The notes under the pieces: model-generated | The model's database searches: none | Seen by the model: only the letters and a program-made list of their open reading frames with translations | What the model was told of the DNA's origin: nothing | Translations under genes and position numbers: made by a program | Shown here: positions 26,773-35,570 of the stretch, one piece after another | How positions within the stretch are numbered: the first letter of the stretch is position 1 | Layout of the letters: each line of letters starts with the position of its first letter | Assembly: GCA_963755815.1 (NCBI GenBank) | Contig: CAVWLF010000004.1 | Span: 32,832 to 96,831, forward strand | Direction: 5' to 3' | Length of the DNA: 64,000 bases | Source of the DNA: Palsa-506 sp963755815 | Lineage (GTDB): Bacteria > Actinomycetota > Actinomycetes > Streptosporangiales > Streptosporangiaceae

Positions 26773-27537
26773 TCATCCCTGGGCCGCCACGGCCCACACG
26801 TGCCGGGCGAGCCGCGTCAGTTCAGCGTTGCCGCTCACCGGTGCGCCGTCCGGTCCGACGGTGGTGTCCTCCAGGCCGATGCGGGTCGGCAGCCCGAGTT
26901 CGCCGGCCCGGGCCACCAGCGGCCAGCACCCCGCCTGCTCGCCATGCAGCAGCCGTGGCGCGGCAACGCCGAGTTCGTCGAGCCGGCCGAGGATCTCGCT
27001 AGCGGCCGCGACCGCGCCGGTGGCCGGAACGTCGGTGATCTCCACCAGGATCCGCAGCCATCGAGCGGCCGGGCCGATGGCGGCGGCCGCGGCCGCGTCG
27101 GCTACCGACGAGACCCCGGCCTCCGCGGCGATTCCCGCCCGGTGCAGCACTTCGGCAAGATCAGCCGGGCCCGGCTCGGAGAGATTGACCGAGGCGAAAT
27201 CCGGCCGGGCTGATCCGGGCAGGCCGGCCCAGCTCGCCACGGCCTTGCGCCTGGCCGCCGGGTCACCGCCGGTGATCCACGCGCCGGTAGTGACCCCGAT
27301 CGGGATGCCCGGGCACGCGCTGCGCACCGCCGCGACAGCCGCGCCGACGTCAGCATCCAGCAGTGACTCGGCACCGCTGCCGGAGCGCGGATGCAGGTGC
27401 ACCGCCTCGGCACCGGCCGAGACCGCGGCCGCGGCCGCGGCAGCCAGCTCAGCCGGCGTCACCGGCACCGCCGGATGCTCGTCACGACCGCGGCCGCCAT
27501 TGAGGCACGCCTTGATCCGCTCAATCCGCTCGGCCAT
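26773..27537 (-). CDS. BKACE-family beta-keto acid cleavage enzyme
   Basis: A TIM-barrel enzyme of 254 residues. IKACLNGGRGRDEHP (8-22) and GAEAVHLHPR with the zinc-binding His47 and His49 identify the beta-keto acid cleavage (3-keto-5-aminohexanoate cleavage-type) family, which uses acetyl-CoA. It is somewhat shorter than the usual 270-310 residues, but the C-terminal TRIGLEDT pattern is kept. ATG 27537 is chosen because family members begin with a short run before the KACLNG segment; the open frame is much longer. The beta-keto acid substrate is unknown. Confidence 0.82.
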   Translation of the reverse strand: MAERIERIKACLNGGRGRDEHPAVPVTPAELAAAAAAAVSAGAEAVHLHPRSGSGAESLLDADVGAAVAAVRSACPGIPIGVTTGAWITGGDPAARRKAVASWAGLPGSARPDFASVNLSEPGPADLAEVLHRAGIAAEAGVSSVADAAAAAAIGPAARWLRILVEITDVPATGAVAAASEILGRLDELGVAAPRLLHGEQAGCWPLVARAGELGLPTRIGLEDTTVGPDGAPVSGNAELTRLARHVWAVAAQG

Positions 27538-27602
27538 CCGGCCATGGTCGCATCCGGACCTGCGGCCCGCGTTCCGCGCCGGCGTTGCCAGCCCGGGGGC
27601 CC

Positions 27603-28637
27603 TCAGAGGTGGAAGCTGGTGCCGACCGTATTCGGGACGTAGGCGGCGGGGAACCGAGCGCCTATGGCGTGCTGGGCGCGCCACCCGGTGCAGTGCGCCG
27701 GGACCAGGACGCCGGGGTTCATCGCGGCCAGGTCATCCAGGACGCGCGGGATCAGCGGCTCGAACAGCGGGCCGTTCAGGTGGAAGCCGCCGAGCAGGGC
27801 GTACAGCGGCTGGCCGCCGGTCAGGCGGCTGGCGTAGCTGGCGATGTTCACGACGCCGGCGTGACCGCAGCCGGTGAGCACGACCAGGCCCTTGCCCCGG
27901 ACGTTAATGATCAGTGCCTGATCGTCGAGCACGAGCGGGTCGGGCTGCCAGCTTCCGCCCAGCCAGGCCTGCTGCGGCGGGAAGCCAGGCTCGTAGCCGG
28001 TAATCCGCGGGACCTCCCCCGTCACCAGCACCGATCGCCCGAAGAGGAAGCTCGGCTGCTCCTCCTCGATGATGTCGAAGCCCGCCCCTTCCAGCGCCCG
28101 GCGGCTGGTGCTGGGGATCTCCAGCGGCTCGCGGCCCGGCAGGGTGATCCGGCGCCGCCGCCAGAAATGCGGGTGGATCAGCACCGGCAGGCTGGTCCGG
28201 CCCAGCACCCGGATGAGCCCGTCGATCCCGGTGGTGTGGTCAAAGTGACCGTGACTGCACACGATGGCCTCGATCGAGCCCGGCGCGATATCGAGCCTGC
28301 GCATGTTCTCCACCACGCCGTCCGGGCTGGTCCCGGCATCGAACAGGAACCGGTGCTCGCGCCCTTCCCGGGCCACGGTCACCAGTGCCGAGAACCCGTG
28401 CTCGGCGATCAGCGCGTCGGGCGCCTGGCCGCCGGTCATCACCGCGGCCGGCCGCTGCGGGCCGCCGGGACCCACCCGCCGGGCCGGTCCCTGGTCGGGC
28501 ATGAAGATGTCGGTGACGTTGTCCATCAGCGTGGTCACGATGACGGAGTCGACCGGCTCCAGGTCGATCACCGCAGCCGGCTCCGGCGCGTGCCGCGGGC
28601 TCGGCCAGGGGCCGCCCGGGCTGTCGTCAGCGCACAT
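27603..28637 (-). CDS. MBL-fold metallohydrolase
   Basis: A metallo-beta-lactamase-fold protein of 344 residues. The metal motif is SHGHFDHTTG (His129, His131, Asp133, His134), with further likely ligands in GCGHAG and PAHCTGW. The arrangement, with a long N-terminal part and TLMDNVTD, resembles the dihydropterin-aminobenzene phosphate synthase-like subgroup, whose bacterial members are poorly characterised. It is divergent from the RNA ligase-like gene. Confidence 0.87.
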   Translation of the reverse strand: MCADDSPGGPWPSPRHAPEPAAVIDLEPVDSVIVTTLMDNVTDIFMPDQGPARRVGPGGPQRPAAVMTGGQAPDALIAEHGFSALVTVAREGREHRFLFDAGTSPDGVVENMRRLDIAPGSIEAIVCSHGHFDHTTGIDGLIRVLGRTSLPVLIHPHFWRRRRITLPGREPLEIPSTSRRALEGAGFDIIEEEQPSFLFGRSVLVTGEVPRITGYEPGFPPQQAWLGGSWQPDPLVLDDQALIINVRGKGLVVLTGCGHAGVVNIASYASRLTGGQPLYALLGGFHLNGPLFEPLIPRVLDDLAAMNPGVLVPAHCTGWRAQHAIGARFPAAYVPNTVGTSFHL

Positions 28638-28690
28638 TCGCCCAGCCTATGAACGCGGGGCCGCGATGTCATCCATGCCAGGATTCGCTT

Positions 28691-29245
28691 ATGCCCGCAA
28701 CGCCGCCCGCACCGGAAGCTACCGAAAGCGCCGTGGTGATTCCCGTTCCCGAGGCCGAGGCGGCGGTCGGCCCGCACCGCGGCCGGCTCGACCCGTTCGC
28801 GGCCTGGGGCGTGCCGGCGCATGTGACCGTGCTCGCCCCGTTCATCCCGCCGGGCGCGATCACGGACGCCGCGATCGAGGCGCTCGGCGCCGCGGTCGCC
28901 GCGGTCGCCGCGTTTGACTGCGAGTTCGCCGGGACCCGGTGGTTCGGCGACCGGGTGCTCTGGCTGGCGCCGGAGCCCGCTCACCCCTTCCGCGCCCTGA
29001 CCAGCGCGGTATCGGCGGCGTTTCCCGGTTTCCTGCCCTACCAGGGCATTCATGACGAGGTAGTGCCGCATCTCACGATCGGTTTCAGCGAGACGGGCGG
29101 CGACGGGCTGCTGCGGGCGGCCGAGGCCAGCGTGCGGGGCACGCTCCCGGTCCGGACCCGGGTCCGGCGCGCGTGGCTGATGACCGGGCGGAACGTGCCG
29201 GCGGGCTGGCGGATGGTCGCCGAGCTGCCGCTGGCGCCGGGCTGA
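28691..29245 (+). CDS. 2'-5' RNA ligase-family protein
   Basis: A 2H phosphoesterase-superfamily protein of 184 residues. The two catalytic HxT motifs are HVTVLAPF (44-51) and HLTIGFSE (127-134). Members act on 2',5'- or cyclic phosphodiester bonds, but the physiological substrate here is unknown. ATG 28691 was chosen because residues before it in the longer frame (rich in Cys) are unlike the family. Confidence 0.85.
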   Translation: MPATPPAPEATESAVVIPVPEAEAAVGPHRGRLDPFAAWGVPAHVTVLAPFIPPGAITDAAIEALGAAVAAVAAFDCEFAGTRWFGDRVLWLAPEPAHPFRALTSAVSAAFPGFLPYQGIHDEVVPHLTIGFSETGGDGLLRAAEASVRGTLPVRTRVRRAWLMTGRNVPAGWRMVAELPLAPG

Positions 29246-29261
29246 CCCGGCGCTGCCGCCA

Positions 29262-29597
29262 GTGCCGGGTCATGGCCTGTGGATCCTCAGCCTGACCGCC
29301 GGCGGCGCGTTCGTCGGGGATTGCGGCCTGACCCCGCAGCTCATCGACGGCCGGGAGGAATTGGAAGTCGGCTACCACGTGCGGCCGGCGCTGCAGGGGC
29401 AGGGATACGCAACGGAAGCCGCGGCCGCCGCGCGGGACTTCGCCCGCGACGGGCTCGGCGCCCGGCGGCTGACCGCGATCATCCATCCGGATAACCGGCC
29501 GTCGCAGCGGGTGGCCGAGAAGATCGGCCTGAACCGGGAGAAGCGGACCAGGGCCCGGAACGGCCAGGACGTCCTGCTGTACGCGGCGGACTGGTGA
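29262..29597 (+). pseudogene. N-terminally truncated GNAT acetyltransferase
   Basis: 111 residues carrying the C-terminal two thirds of a RimJ/RimL-type N-acetyltransferase: GDCGLTPQLIDGREELEVGY, the acetyl-CoA loop RPALQGQGYATEAA, and HPDNRPSQRVAEKIG. The N-terminal 60-70 residues seen in relatives (the TERLLLR strand and following helices) are missing, because the frame begins only 16 bases after the RNA ligase-like stop. A GTG at 29262 could start translation, but the fold would lack its first strands. Probably a decayed gene. Confidence 0.6.
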
Positions 29598-29743
29598 TCA
29601 TGAGCCGGCCGCCGGACGGCCAGCGCAGTGGCTTTCCGGGCTACCGCGGCCGGATGTCGTGGTGCCCGCGCCAGTGCGGGCGGTCGCCGCCAGCCTGCCG
29701 CTGCCGGATCTGGCCACTGGCCGAAGCGCGAGCAGGAGGCGGA

Positions 29744-31009
29744 TCATCTCGCCGTGGCGCACTGGGCGCGAGTCCGGAGCTGGCGCCCAGTGCGTAGCGC
29801 CGACGAGGTGAGGGTGCCGGCGACGACGAACGCGGTGAGCAGCGGCAGCAGACCCATGGCGACGGGCAGCGACGCCCATTCGGACAGGCGCCCGATGACC
29901 GGCGGGCCGCAGACGAATCCGGCCCATCCGCAGGCTGACGCGGTGGCGATGGCGGTGCCCGGTGCCAGGCCGGGTATCCGCCCGGCAGCGCTGAACACCG
30001 CCGGAACTATGGAAGCCAGGCCAATGCCGAGGCAGCCGAACCCGAGGAGGGCAGCCGGTGGCTCAGCGATGAGCAGGGCCGCGGCGAATCCGGCCGTCGC
30101 GACCACGGCCAGCGCGGGCAGCAGCCGGTCGGGCCGGAAGCGGGTGAGCAGCTGGTTGCCGGAGAGCCGTACGGTGACCATGGCCAGCGCGAACGTCGCG
30201 TAGCCGAGGCCGGGGAGCACGCCGGTGGTGTGCAGCGGGCCGGACAGGTAGACCGCGGCCCAGTCGGCGGTAGCGCCCTCGCACAGCATCGCCGCGAAGG
30301 CGATCGCGCCGAGCAGGACCATCCCGCCGGACCAGCGCGAGGCGTGCCCGCCCGGCCGCTGGACGGCATCGCCGCGCCGCCCTTCGGCTGGGGCGTTGGG
30401 GCGATCGGGTTGTTCTGCGGCGGGCGGCAGCATCCGCGCGGCGAGCAGCCCGGCCGCGAGCAGCGCGATCGTGCCCAGGACAAGCAACTGGACGCTGAGA
30501 GTGACGCCGGCGGCGACGGCTAGCGCGCCGATGCCGGCGCCGGCGAATGCGCCGATGCTCCAGCTGCCGTGTAGTCCGGACATCAGCACCCGCCGCTCCT
30601 TTCGCTCGACGGCGATGGCCTGCGTGTTCATCGCGACGTCGAGGGTGCCCTGGAACGCGCCCCAGGCGAACAGCGCCGCGAACAGCGCGGGCAGACTGCC
30701 GGTGAGCCCGACCAGCGGCCCGGCCGCGCAGTAGCCGACCAGGGCGACCTGCACGATCCGGCGACTGCCTACCCTGGGCAGCAGCCAGGATGCGGCGATC
30801 ATCGCGATCACCGAGCCGACCGGGGCGCCTAGCAGCGCGAACCCGAGCGTGCCGTCGGTCAGGCCGAGGTGGGCCTTGACGTCGGGAATGTGGGCGGTCC
30901 AGGACGCGAACAGCAGTCCGTGGACGACGAAGACCGTGGTGACGGCGATCCGCGGCCAGCGCACCGAGCGGCCGGCGGCCGTGATGGCCTGCGGCTTCGG
31001 GTCAGGCAC
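29744..31009 (-). CDS. MFS transporter
   Basis: A 12-helix membrane protein of 421 residues. It resembles the bacterial YbjJ/fucose-permease-like MFS branch: HIPDVKAHLGLTDGTLGFALL after TM1 and AFQGTLDVAMNTQA in TM4. The GTG start at 31009 has GGAGG about 6 bases before it and overlaps the DeoR stop by 8 bases, so it is co-translated with the regulator and probably under its control. A perfect 11-bp inverted repeat (29759-29769/29783-29793) lies near the 3' end of the coding region. Confidence 0.88.
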   Translation of the reverse strand: MPDPKPQAITAAGRSVRWPRIAVTTVFVVHGLLFASWTAHIPDVKAHLGLTDGTLGFALLGAPVGSVIAMIAASWLLPRVGSRRIVQVALVGYCAAGPLVGLTGSLPALFAALFAWGAFQGTLDVAMNTQAIAVERKERRVLMSGLHGSWSIGAFAGAGIGALAVAAGVTLSVQLLVLGTIALLAAGLLAARMLPPAAEQPDRPNAPAEGRRGDAVQRPGGHASRWSGGMVLLGAIAFAAMLCEGATADWAAVYLSGPLHTTGVLPGLGYATFALAMVTVRLSGNQLLTRFRPDRLLPALAVVATAGFAAALLIAEPPAALLGFGCLGIGLASIVPAVFSAAGRIPGLAPGTAIATASACGWAGFVCGPPVIGRLSEWASLPVAMGLLPLLTAFVVAGTLTSSALRTGRQLRTRAQCATAR

Positions 31010-31760
31010 GGCGCACCTCCACCCCTGCGGCCTGGAGCGCCTCCACGGCCGGCGCCGGGGCCCTGTCGTCGGTGACGACCACGTCGAACGTGGCTAGCTC
31101 GCAGACCACCGCCAGCGCTCCCCGGCCGAACTTGGCGCCGTCCACGGCGAGCACACTGCGACTGCCCGAGGCCAGCAGCGCCTGCTTGACCGCGGCGTCG
31201 CCTAGGTCGTGGGCCATGACGCGACCTTCGGGTGACACCCCGCAGCAGCCCAGCACGACGGTGTCAAAGCGCAGGGCCGCGATCCCGGCCAGGGCCAGCG
31301 GGCCCACCATGGCCAGCTCCCCGGGACGGGCCTCGCCCCCCGGCAGCATCAGCCGGACCGACGCAGATGCGGCCAGCGCCATCGCCGCATGCAGCGACAG
31401 CGGCATCACCGTCAGCCGCCGGCCGGCCAGCGCCCGTGCCGTCTCGGCGACCGTGGTACCGCTGTCCAGGCCGACGGCCTCGCCGTCGGCGATCATGTCC
31501 GCCACCGCCGCGGCGATCCGCCGCTTGCTGTCCACGGCCTCGATCGCGCGCATCGCGAACGGCAACTCCTCGCCCCGCATCAGCAGGTTCACCGCGCCGC
31601 CCCGCACCCGCCGCGCCATCCCGCGCTCGGCGAGCACTTCCAGGTCGCGGCGGATCGTCAGCTCGGCCGTGCCGAACTCGGCGGCCGCAGCTGCGACATC
31701 GACCCGGCCGTCCCGGCGCAAGACCTCAATCAGCCCGCTCAGACGTTGCGACGCATCCAT
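31002..31760 (-). CDS. DeoR-family transcriptional regulator
   Basis: A regulator of 252 residues. An N-terminal winged helix (about 6-58) contains AAAEFGTAELTIRRDLEVL, then the sugar-phosphate-isomerase-like sensor domain with GLDSGTTV (about 97-104) and a late DGAKFGRGAL. DeoR proteins bind phosphorylated sugars and usually repress neighbouring transport and catabolic genes; here the only partner is the overlapping MFS gene. A palindrome 31 bases upstream of the ATG is a likely autoregulatory site. Confidence 0.9.
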   Translation of the reverse strand: MDASQRLSGLIEVLRRDGRVDVAAAAAEFGTAELTIRRDLEVLAERGMARRVRGGAVNLLMRGEELPFAMRAIEAVDSKRRIAAAVADMIADGEAVGLDSGTTVAETARALAGRRLTVMPLSLHAAMALAASASVRLMLPGGEARPGELAMVGPLALAGIAALRFDTVVLGCCGVSPEGRVMAHDLGDAAVKQALLASGSRSVLAVDGAKFGRGALAVVCELATFDVVVTDDRAPAPAVEALQAAGVEVRRA

Positions 31761-31790
31761 GAGCTCAAAGATACACTAGACATGTGCGTA

Positions 31791-31809
31791 CGAACATCAG
31801 CAATGTTCG
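31791..31809. promoter_or_regulatory. Inverted repeat, candidate DeoR operator
   Basis: CGAACAT and ATGTTCG are perfect 7-base arms separated by CAGCA, located 31-49 bases upstream of the DeoR ATG. The surrounding bases are AT-richer than the genome. DeoR-family regulators often bind such repeats in their own promoter (family knowledge). A third, partial half-site (GTTCG) follows at about 31822. Confidence 0.55.
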
Positions 31810-31902
31810 CAGCTACGACGTTCCGTTCGGGTGATCTGGCCAGAAGGCGCGCGGCGCGATCCGCGCTAGCAGCGAGCGCCAGTTGTCAGCATCAGCACAC
31901 CT

Positions 31903-33732
31903 CTAGTCGGGAGTCCGGGCGCGCTCTGCCTCGGAGATCGCCCAGGCGGCGTTGACCAGCCCGATGTGGCTGAAGGCCTGCGGGAAGTTGCCGAGCAGCT
32001 CACCCGAAACGGCGTCGGCCTCCTCGGCGAGCAGGCCGACGTCGTTCACGAAGCCGATCGCCCGCTCGAACACCGCACGGGCCCGGTCCACCTGTCCGGC
32101 CAGGGCGAGCGCCTGGGCCAGCCAGAAGGTGCACAGCAGGAAGGTGCCCTCCCCGCCGGCCAGGCCGTCGACGCCCTGCTCCGCCCGGTAGCGGTAGACG
32201 AGCCCCCGGTCATCGGTGAGGTGCGCGTCGATCGCGTTGATCGTCGCCAGCATCCGCGGGTCGTCGGCCGGGAGGAAGCCGACGTTCGCCATCATCAGAT
32301 TGGCGGCATCAAGCGCCGTGCTGCCGACGTACTGCGTGAACGCGTTAGCCTGCTCGCTCCAGCCGTCACGGACCACGGTCTGGAAGATCTCGTTCTGCGT
32401 CTCCTTCCACTGGCCGACCCGGTCGCCGGCGTCGATGAGGTCAGCGAGCGCTACCGCCCGGTCGAGCGCGACCCAGCACATGACCTTGGAGTAGAGAAAG
32501 TGCTGAGGATCGCCGCGCACCTCCCAGATGCCCCGGTCCTTCTCCTTCCAGTGCGCGGCGGCCGCGTCGGCGCACGCCACCAGGTAGCGCTTGGTGTCGT
32601 CGTCAAGCCCGGAAAGGTAGTCAGAAAGCCGTCTCGCCGCCCCGAGCACCTCGCCGTACACGTCGATCTGCTGCTGGTTCCACGCGCCGTTGCCGACCCG
32701 GACCGGGCGGCTGTCGCGCCAGCCCGGCAGGTGCCCGAGCTCGCGCTCGGACAGGTCGTGCTCTCCCCCGACGCCGAACATGATCTGCAATCCGGTGTCC
32801 GGGCCAACTGACGAGGCGGCCGCCGTGGTCATGAACGCGAAGAAGTTGCTGGCCTCGGTCGGGCACGCGGCCACCCACAGGGCCTCCATGGTGAAGCTCG
32901 AGTCGCGCACCCAGGTGTAGCGGTAATCCCAGTTGCGCTCCCCGCCGGCGCGCTCCGGCAGCGACGTCGTGGCCGCGGCGACGATGGCACCGCTCGGCTG
33001 GAAGGAGAGCCCCTGCAGGACCAGGCCGCTATGGTGCACGAGGTCGGCCCACGGGCCGTCATACGTCTGATGCAGGGCCGACCACGAATGCCACGCCTCG
33101 ACGGTGCGGGTCAGGACCGCCGCCAGGTCCGCCTGCGACCACACGTGAGCCGGGGTCTGCTCCAGCGTTGAACGGTGCATGGCGAGGTAGACCTCCTGCC
33201 CAGCGCGCAACTTGCGCCGCCCGTGGGCGCGCGCGCCGTCGATCCTCAGGCCGTCAGCGGTAAGGACCAGCCACTCGGCGCCGCCGCGCGCGGTGATGCC
33301 GCCCTCGACATGGTGGAGCAGCGGCACGATCAGCCCGTACTCGGGCCGGGGCTGGTAGTCGACCTCGACCTCGACCTCGCCGTCGGTGCAGGCCAGCTTG
33401 CGGACCAGCAGGTGCGGCACGTCGGTGCCGATCCGGTGCCCGACGTTATCCGGGCCGAGCGCCATCGCGTCGGTCAGCACGAGGGTGCCGCCCGCGGTGC
33501 TAAAGGTCGTCTCCAGCACCAGCGTCCGGTCGAGGTAGCGCCGGCTGCTGGTCCAGTGGCCGACCGGGGACAACTGCCAGTGCCCGGCATCATCGCCGAG
33601 CAGCCGGCCCAGCACCGACGGGCTGTCAAAGCGCGGGCAGGTGAGCCAGTCGACCGAGCCGCTGGTCGTCACCAGGGCGGTCGAGTGGCGGTCGGACAGC
33701 AGGGCGTGATCGGCAATTGGCGTGGCGGACAT
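31903..33732 (-). CDS. Glycoside hydrolase family 15 (glucoamylase/trehalase-like)
   Basis: An (alpha/alpha)6-barrel hydrolase of 609 residues with an N-terminal beta-sandwich (about 1-215). The start of the catalytic domain is marked by SGLVLQGLSFQPSGAIVAA (235-253) and RNWDYRYTWVRDSSF (266-280), which carries conserved active-site residues. No signal peptide is present, so it is cytosolic, fitting trehalose or maltodextrin turnover. The open frame extends 49 codons upstream, but family members start at MSATPIADHALLSDRHS-like sequence, hence ATG 33732. The ribosome-binding site is weak. Confidence 0.88.
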   Translation of the reverse strand: MSATPIADHALLSDRHSTALVTTSGSVDWLTCPRFDSPSVLGRLLGDDAGHWQLSPVGHWTSSRRYLDRTLVLETTFSTAGGTLVLTDAMALGPDNVGHRIGTDVPHLLVRKLACTDGEVEVEVDYQPRPEYGLIVPLLHHVEGGITARGGAEWLVLTADGLRIDGARAHGRRKLRAGQEVYLAMHRSTLEQTPAHVWSQADLAAVLTRTVEAWHSWSALHQTYDGPWADLVHHSGLVLQGLSFQPSGAIVAAATTSLPERAGGERNWDYRYTWVRDSSFTMEALWVAACPTEASNFFAFMTTAAASSVGPDTGLQIMFGVGGEHDLSERELGHLPGWRDSRPVRVGNGAWNQQQIDVYGEVLGAARRLSDYLSGLDDDTKRYLVACADAAAAHWKEKDRGIWEVRGDPQHFLYSKVMCWVALDRAVALADLIDAGDRVGQWKETQNEIFQTVVRDGWSEQANAFTQYVGSTALDAANLMMANVGFLPADDPRMLATINAIDAHLTDDRGLVYRYRAEQGVDGLAGGEGTFLLCTFWLAQALALAGQVDRARAVFERAIGFVNDVGLLAEEADAVSGELLGNFPQAFSHIGLVNAAWAISEAERARTPD

Positions 33733-33872
33733 GTGCACCACTGTCGCACTGCCGGCTCCCTCCGCCCAGGGAAGGCCGTGAACCCGCGATTGTCCGCTGC
33801 AATTACCAGCCATGACCCTGGCGAATGACGCCGCAGGAGTGCTACAAGTGGTGAGGATCAAGGGGAGGAAAG

Positions 33873-34463
33873 ATGGCAACCGGATTGCATCGCTTCGTGC
33901 AGGGATCTGCCGTCCTGCTGGCCGGGGTGACGCTGCTGGCCGCGACCGGGCTGCAGGCGGCCAGCGCGGCCGCGTCGCCCGCCCCGGCGCCGGTCCACCG
34001 GCTGAACTGCGTCCGGGTCAGCGGCCATCTCTACCTGGGAGACCCCGGAGCCACCACGAACCCGGCTTTCGTCGTGTGCAATATCCACGTCCGCCAGGTG
34101 CACCCGCGCAGCGACGGCGTCATCGTCGTACTCCGCCAGGCACGCCACCTGTCGGTGTACTCGCTGCTGAAATCGCACTTCACGGTGCCGCCATTCGGGC
34201 GCAGCCGGCTGCGCTGGCGCAGTCATCCGGGACCGGTGAAAATCGCCTGCGCGCTGGCCGGCGGGCGGCTGCACCTCGGCAGCACGGGGCCCCGGCGGCG
34301 CACGAAGGAAACCTGCTCCATGCGCTTCTACCAGCTGAGCCCGGTGGCCGACGGCGTGGTTGCCATTCTCCGCACCGCGCATCACAGCTCCAGGTACTCA
34401 GTCGTCGAGCGGACGCTCCCCCACCCGGCCATCGGCACCACGCGGATCCGCTGGATCAGCTGA
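33873..34463 (+). CDS. Secreted protein with an internal duplication (unknown function)
   Basis: 196 residues with a clear signal peptide (positive FVQGSAVLLAGVTLLAATG then ASAAASPAPA, cleavage near 32). The mature part consists of two similar halves. Each has a Cys at the start, a second Cys about 25 residues on (NC...VVCN; IAC...ETCS), then RSDGVIVVLRQARHLSVYS versus VADGVVAILRTAHHSSRYS, and ends in GxSRLRWRS versus GTTRIRWIS. Each half probably forms one disulfide-closed beta unit. ATG 33873 has GGGAGG 4 bases upstream. I do not recognise the family. Confidence 0.75.
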   Translation: MATGLHRFVQGSAVLLAGVTLLAATGLQAASAAASPAPAPVHRLNCVRVSGHLYLGDPGATTNPAFVVCNIHVRQVHPRSDGVIVVLRQARHLSVYSLLKSHFTVPPFGRSRLRWRSHPGPVKIACALAGGRLHLGSTGPRRRTKETCSMRFYQLSPVADGVVAILRTAHHSSRYSVVERTLPHPAIGTTRIRWIS

Positions 34464-34546
34464 CCGCGGCCGGGCCCGGCCATGCCTTCGCCGTGGTACC
34501 GGACGGCGCGCCGGGGATGCCGTGCGGCGGCGCTATGGTGCCTGGC

Positions 34547-35164
34547 ATGGGCCAGGTTCCCGCGGAACTGGCCGGCCATCCGGACCGGCTGAAGTGGAAC
34601 GCCAGGTACGAGGACGGCTTCGGCGGGTCGTTCGCCCCGCATCCGCTGGCCGCGGCGGCGCTGTCGCTGGATCTGCCGGACGGGCCCGTCCTGGAACTGG
34701 CCAGCGGGCCGTCGGGCAGCGCGCTGCTGGCGGCGGCGGCCGGGCGCCAGGTCACGGCCGTGGACGTCTCCGAGGTCGCGCTGCGCCTGCTGGCCGGGGA
34801 GGCGCAGCGGCGCGGGATCGGCGATCTGATCACGCCCGTGCATGCCGACCTGACCGCGTGGCGCCCGCCGCCGGGCCGTTTCGCGCTGGTGCTGTGCACC
34901 GGTTACTGGGACCGCGCGGTCTTCGCGGCGGCCGCGGACGCGGTCGCCGCGGGCGGCCTGCTCGGCTGGGAGGCGCTCACGGCGGCGGCGCGGCGGACGC
35001 GGCCTGGCCTGTGCGCCGGCTGGTGCCTGGATCCCGGCGAGCCGGCCTCGCTGCTGCCCGGCGGCTTCACGGTCCTCGCGCAGCAGGACCCCTCGGATGA
35101 CCAGCGAGGCACCAAGAGAATGCTGCTGGCCAGGCGCCGGGCCGCCGCTGCGGCCGGACGGTGA
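34547..35164 (+). CDS. Class I SAM-dependent methyltransferase-like protein
   Basis: A protein of 205 residues with a Rossmann-like methyltransferase core: VLELASGPSGSALLAAA corresponds to the SAM-binding motif I (about 48-64), AVDVSEVAL is motif II, and LVLCTGYWDRAVF occupies the motif IV position. The glycine-rich loop is GPSGS rather than GxGxG, a modest departure. ATG 34547 begins at the usual helical head (KWNARY); an ATG at 34535 is possible. The long open frame from 33812 antisense to other genes is not used. Confidence 0.78.
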   Translation: MGQVPAELAGHPDRLKWNARYEDGFGGSFAPHPLAAAALSLDLPDGPVLELASGPSGSALLAAAAGRQVTAVDVSEVALRLLAGEAQRRGIGDLITPVHADLTAWRPPPGRFALVLCTGYWDRAVFAAAADAVAAGGLLGWEALTAAARRTRPGLCAGWCLDPGEPASLLPGGFTVLAQQDPSDDQRGTKRMLLARRRAAAAAGR

Positions 35165-35173
35165 GCGCCGCGG

Positions 35174-35566
35174 CTACAAGGCGATGAGCCCGGCATTCGT
35201 CGGCCGGAACCCGCATGCGCTGAAGTAGAACGGGCCCAGGCCGTCTTCGAAGTCGACGTGCAGCCACTCGCAGCCGGCCTCCCGCGCGCGCTCAGCGGCC
35301 AGCGCGACGAGGCCCCGGCCGACCCCCCGCCGCTGCACTCCACGGGCGACGACGGTGTCGAGGATGAACGCGTGCACGGCGCCGTCCCAGCCGACGTTGA
35401 CGAAGCCGACGAGGTCAGGGCCTTCCCGGGCGCACACCCAGCCCAGGCTGTGCCGGTTCACCTGCGCCCACCAGTCATCGGCCCGGACCCGGCCGCCGAA
35501 GCCCTCGGCATGCAGCGCGTTGATCGCCGCATTGCCGAAACGCCCGCGCCACTCGTAGCTGATCAC
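35174..35566 (-). CDS. GNAT-family N-acetyltransferase
   Basis: A compact GNAT domain of 130 residues: the acetyl-CoA pyrophosphate loop is RGVQRRGVGRGLV, followed by a helix and LHVDFEDGLGPFYFSACGF near the end, a common GNAT C-terminus. The start is GTG 35566, 4 bases after the GrpB stop, with GGTGA upstream; the longer frame runs antisense through GrpB. The pair is probably one operon. Substrate unknown. Confidence 0.8.
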   Translation of the reverse strand: MISYEWRGRFGNAAINALHAEGFGGRVRADDWWAQVNRHSLGWVCAREGPDLVGFVNVGWDGAVHAFILDTVVARGVQRRGVGRGLVALAAERAREAGCEWLHVDFEDGLGPFYFSACGFRPTNAGLIAL

Positions 35567-35570
35567 CCGG

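Noticed and set aside
33733..33879. 49-codon extension of the GH15 frame
   Set aside because: GH15 relatives start at the equivalent of 33732 and the extension overlaps the start region of the divergent secreted protein.
33812..34546. Upstream part of a long plus-strand frame leading into the methyltransferase
   Set aside because: It overlaps the better supported secreted protein (signal peptide and ribosome-binding site) in another frame.
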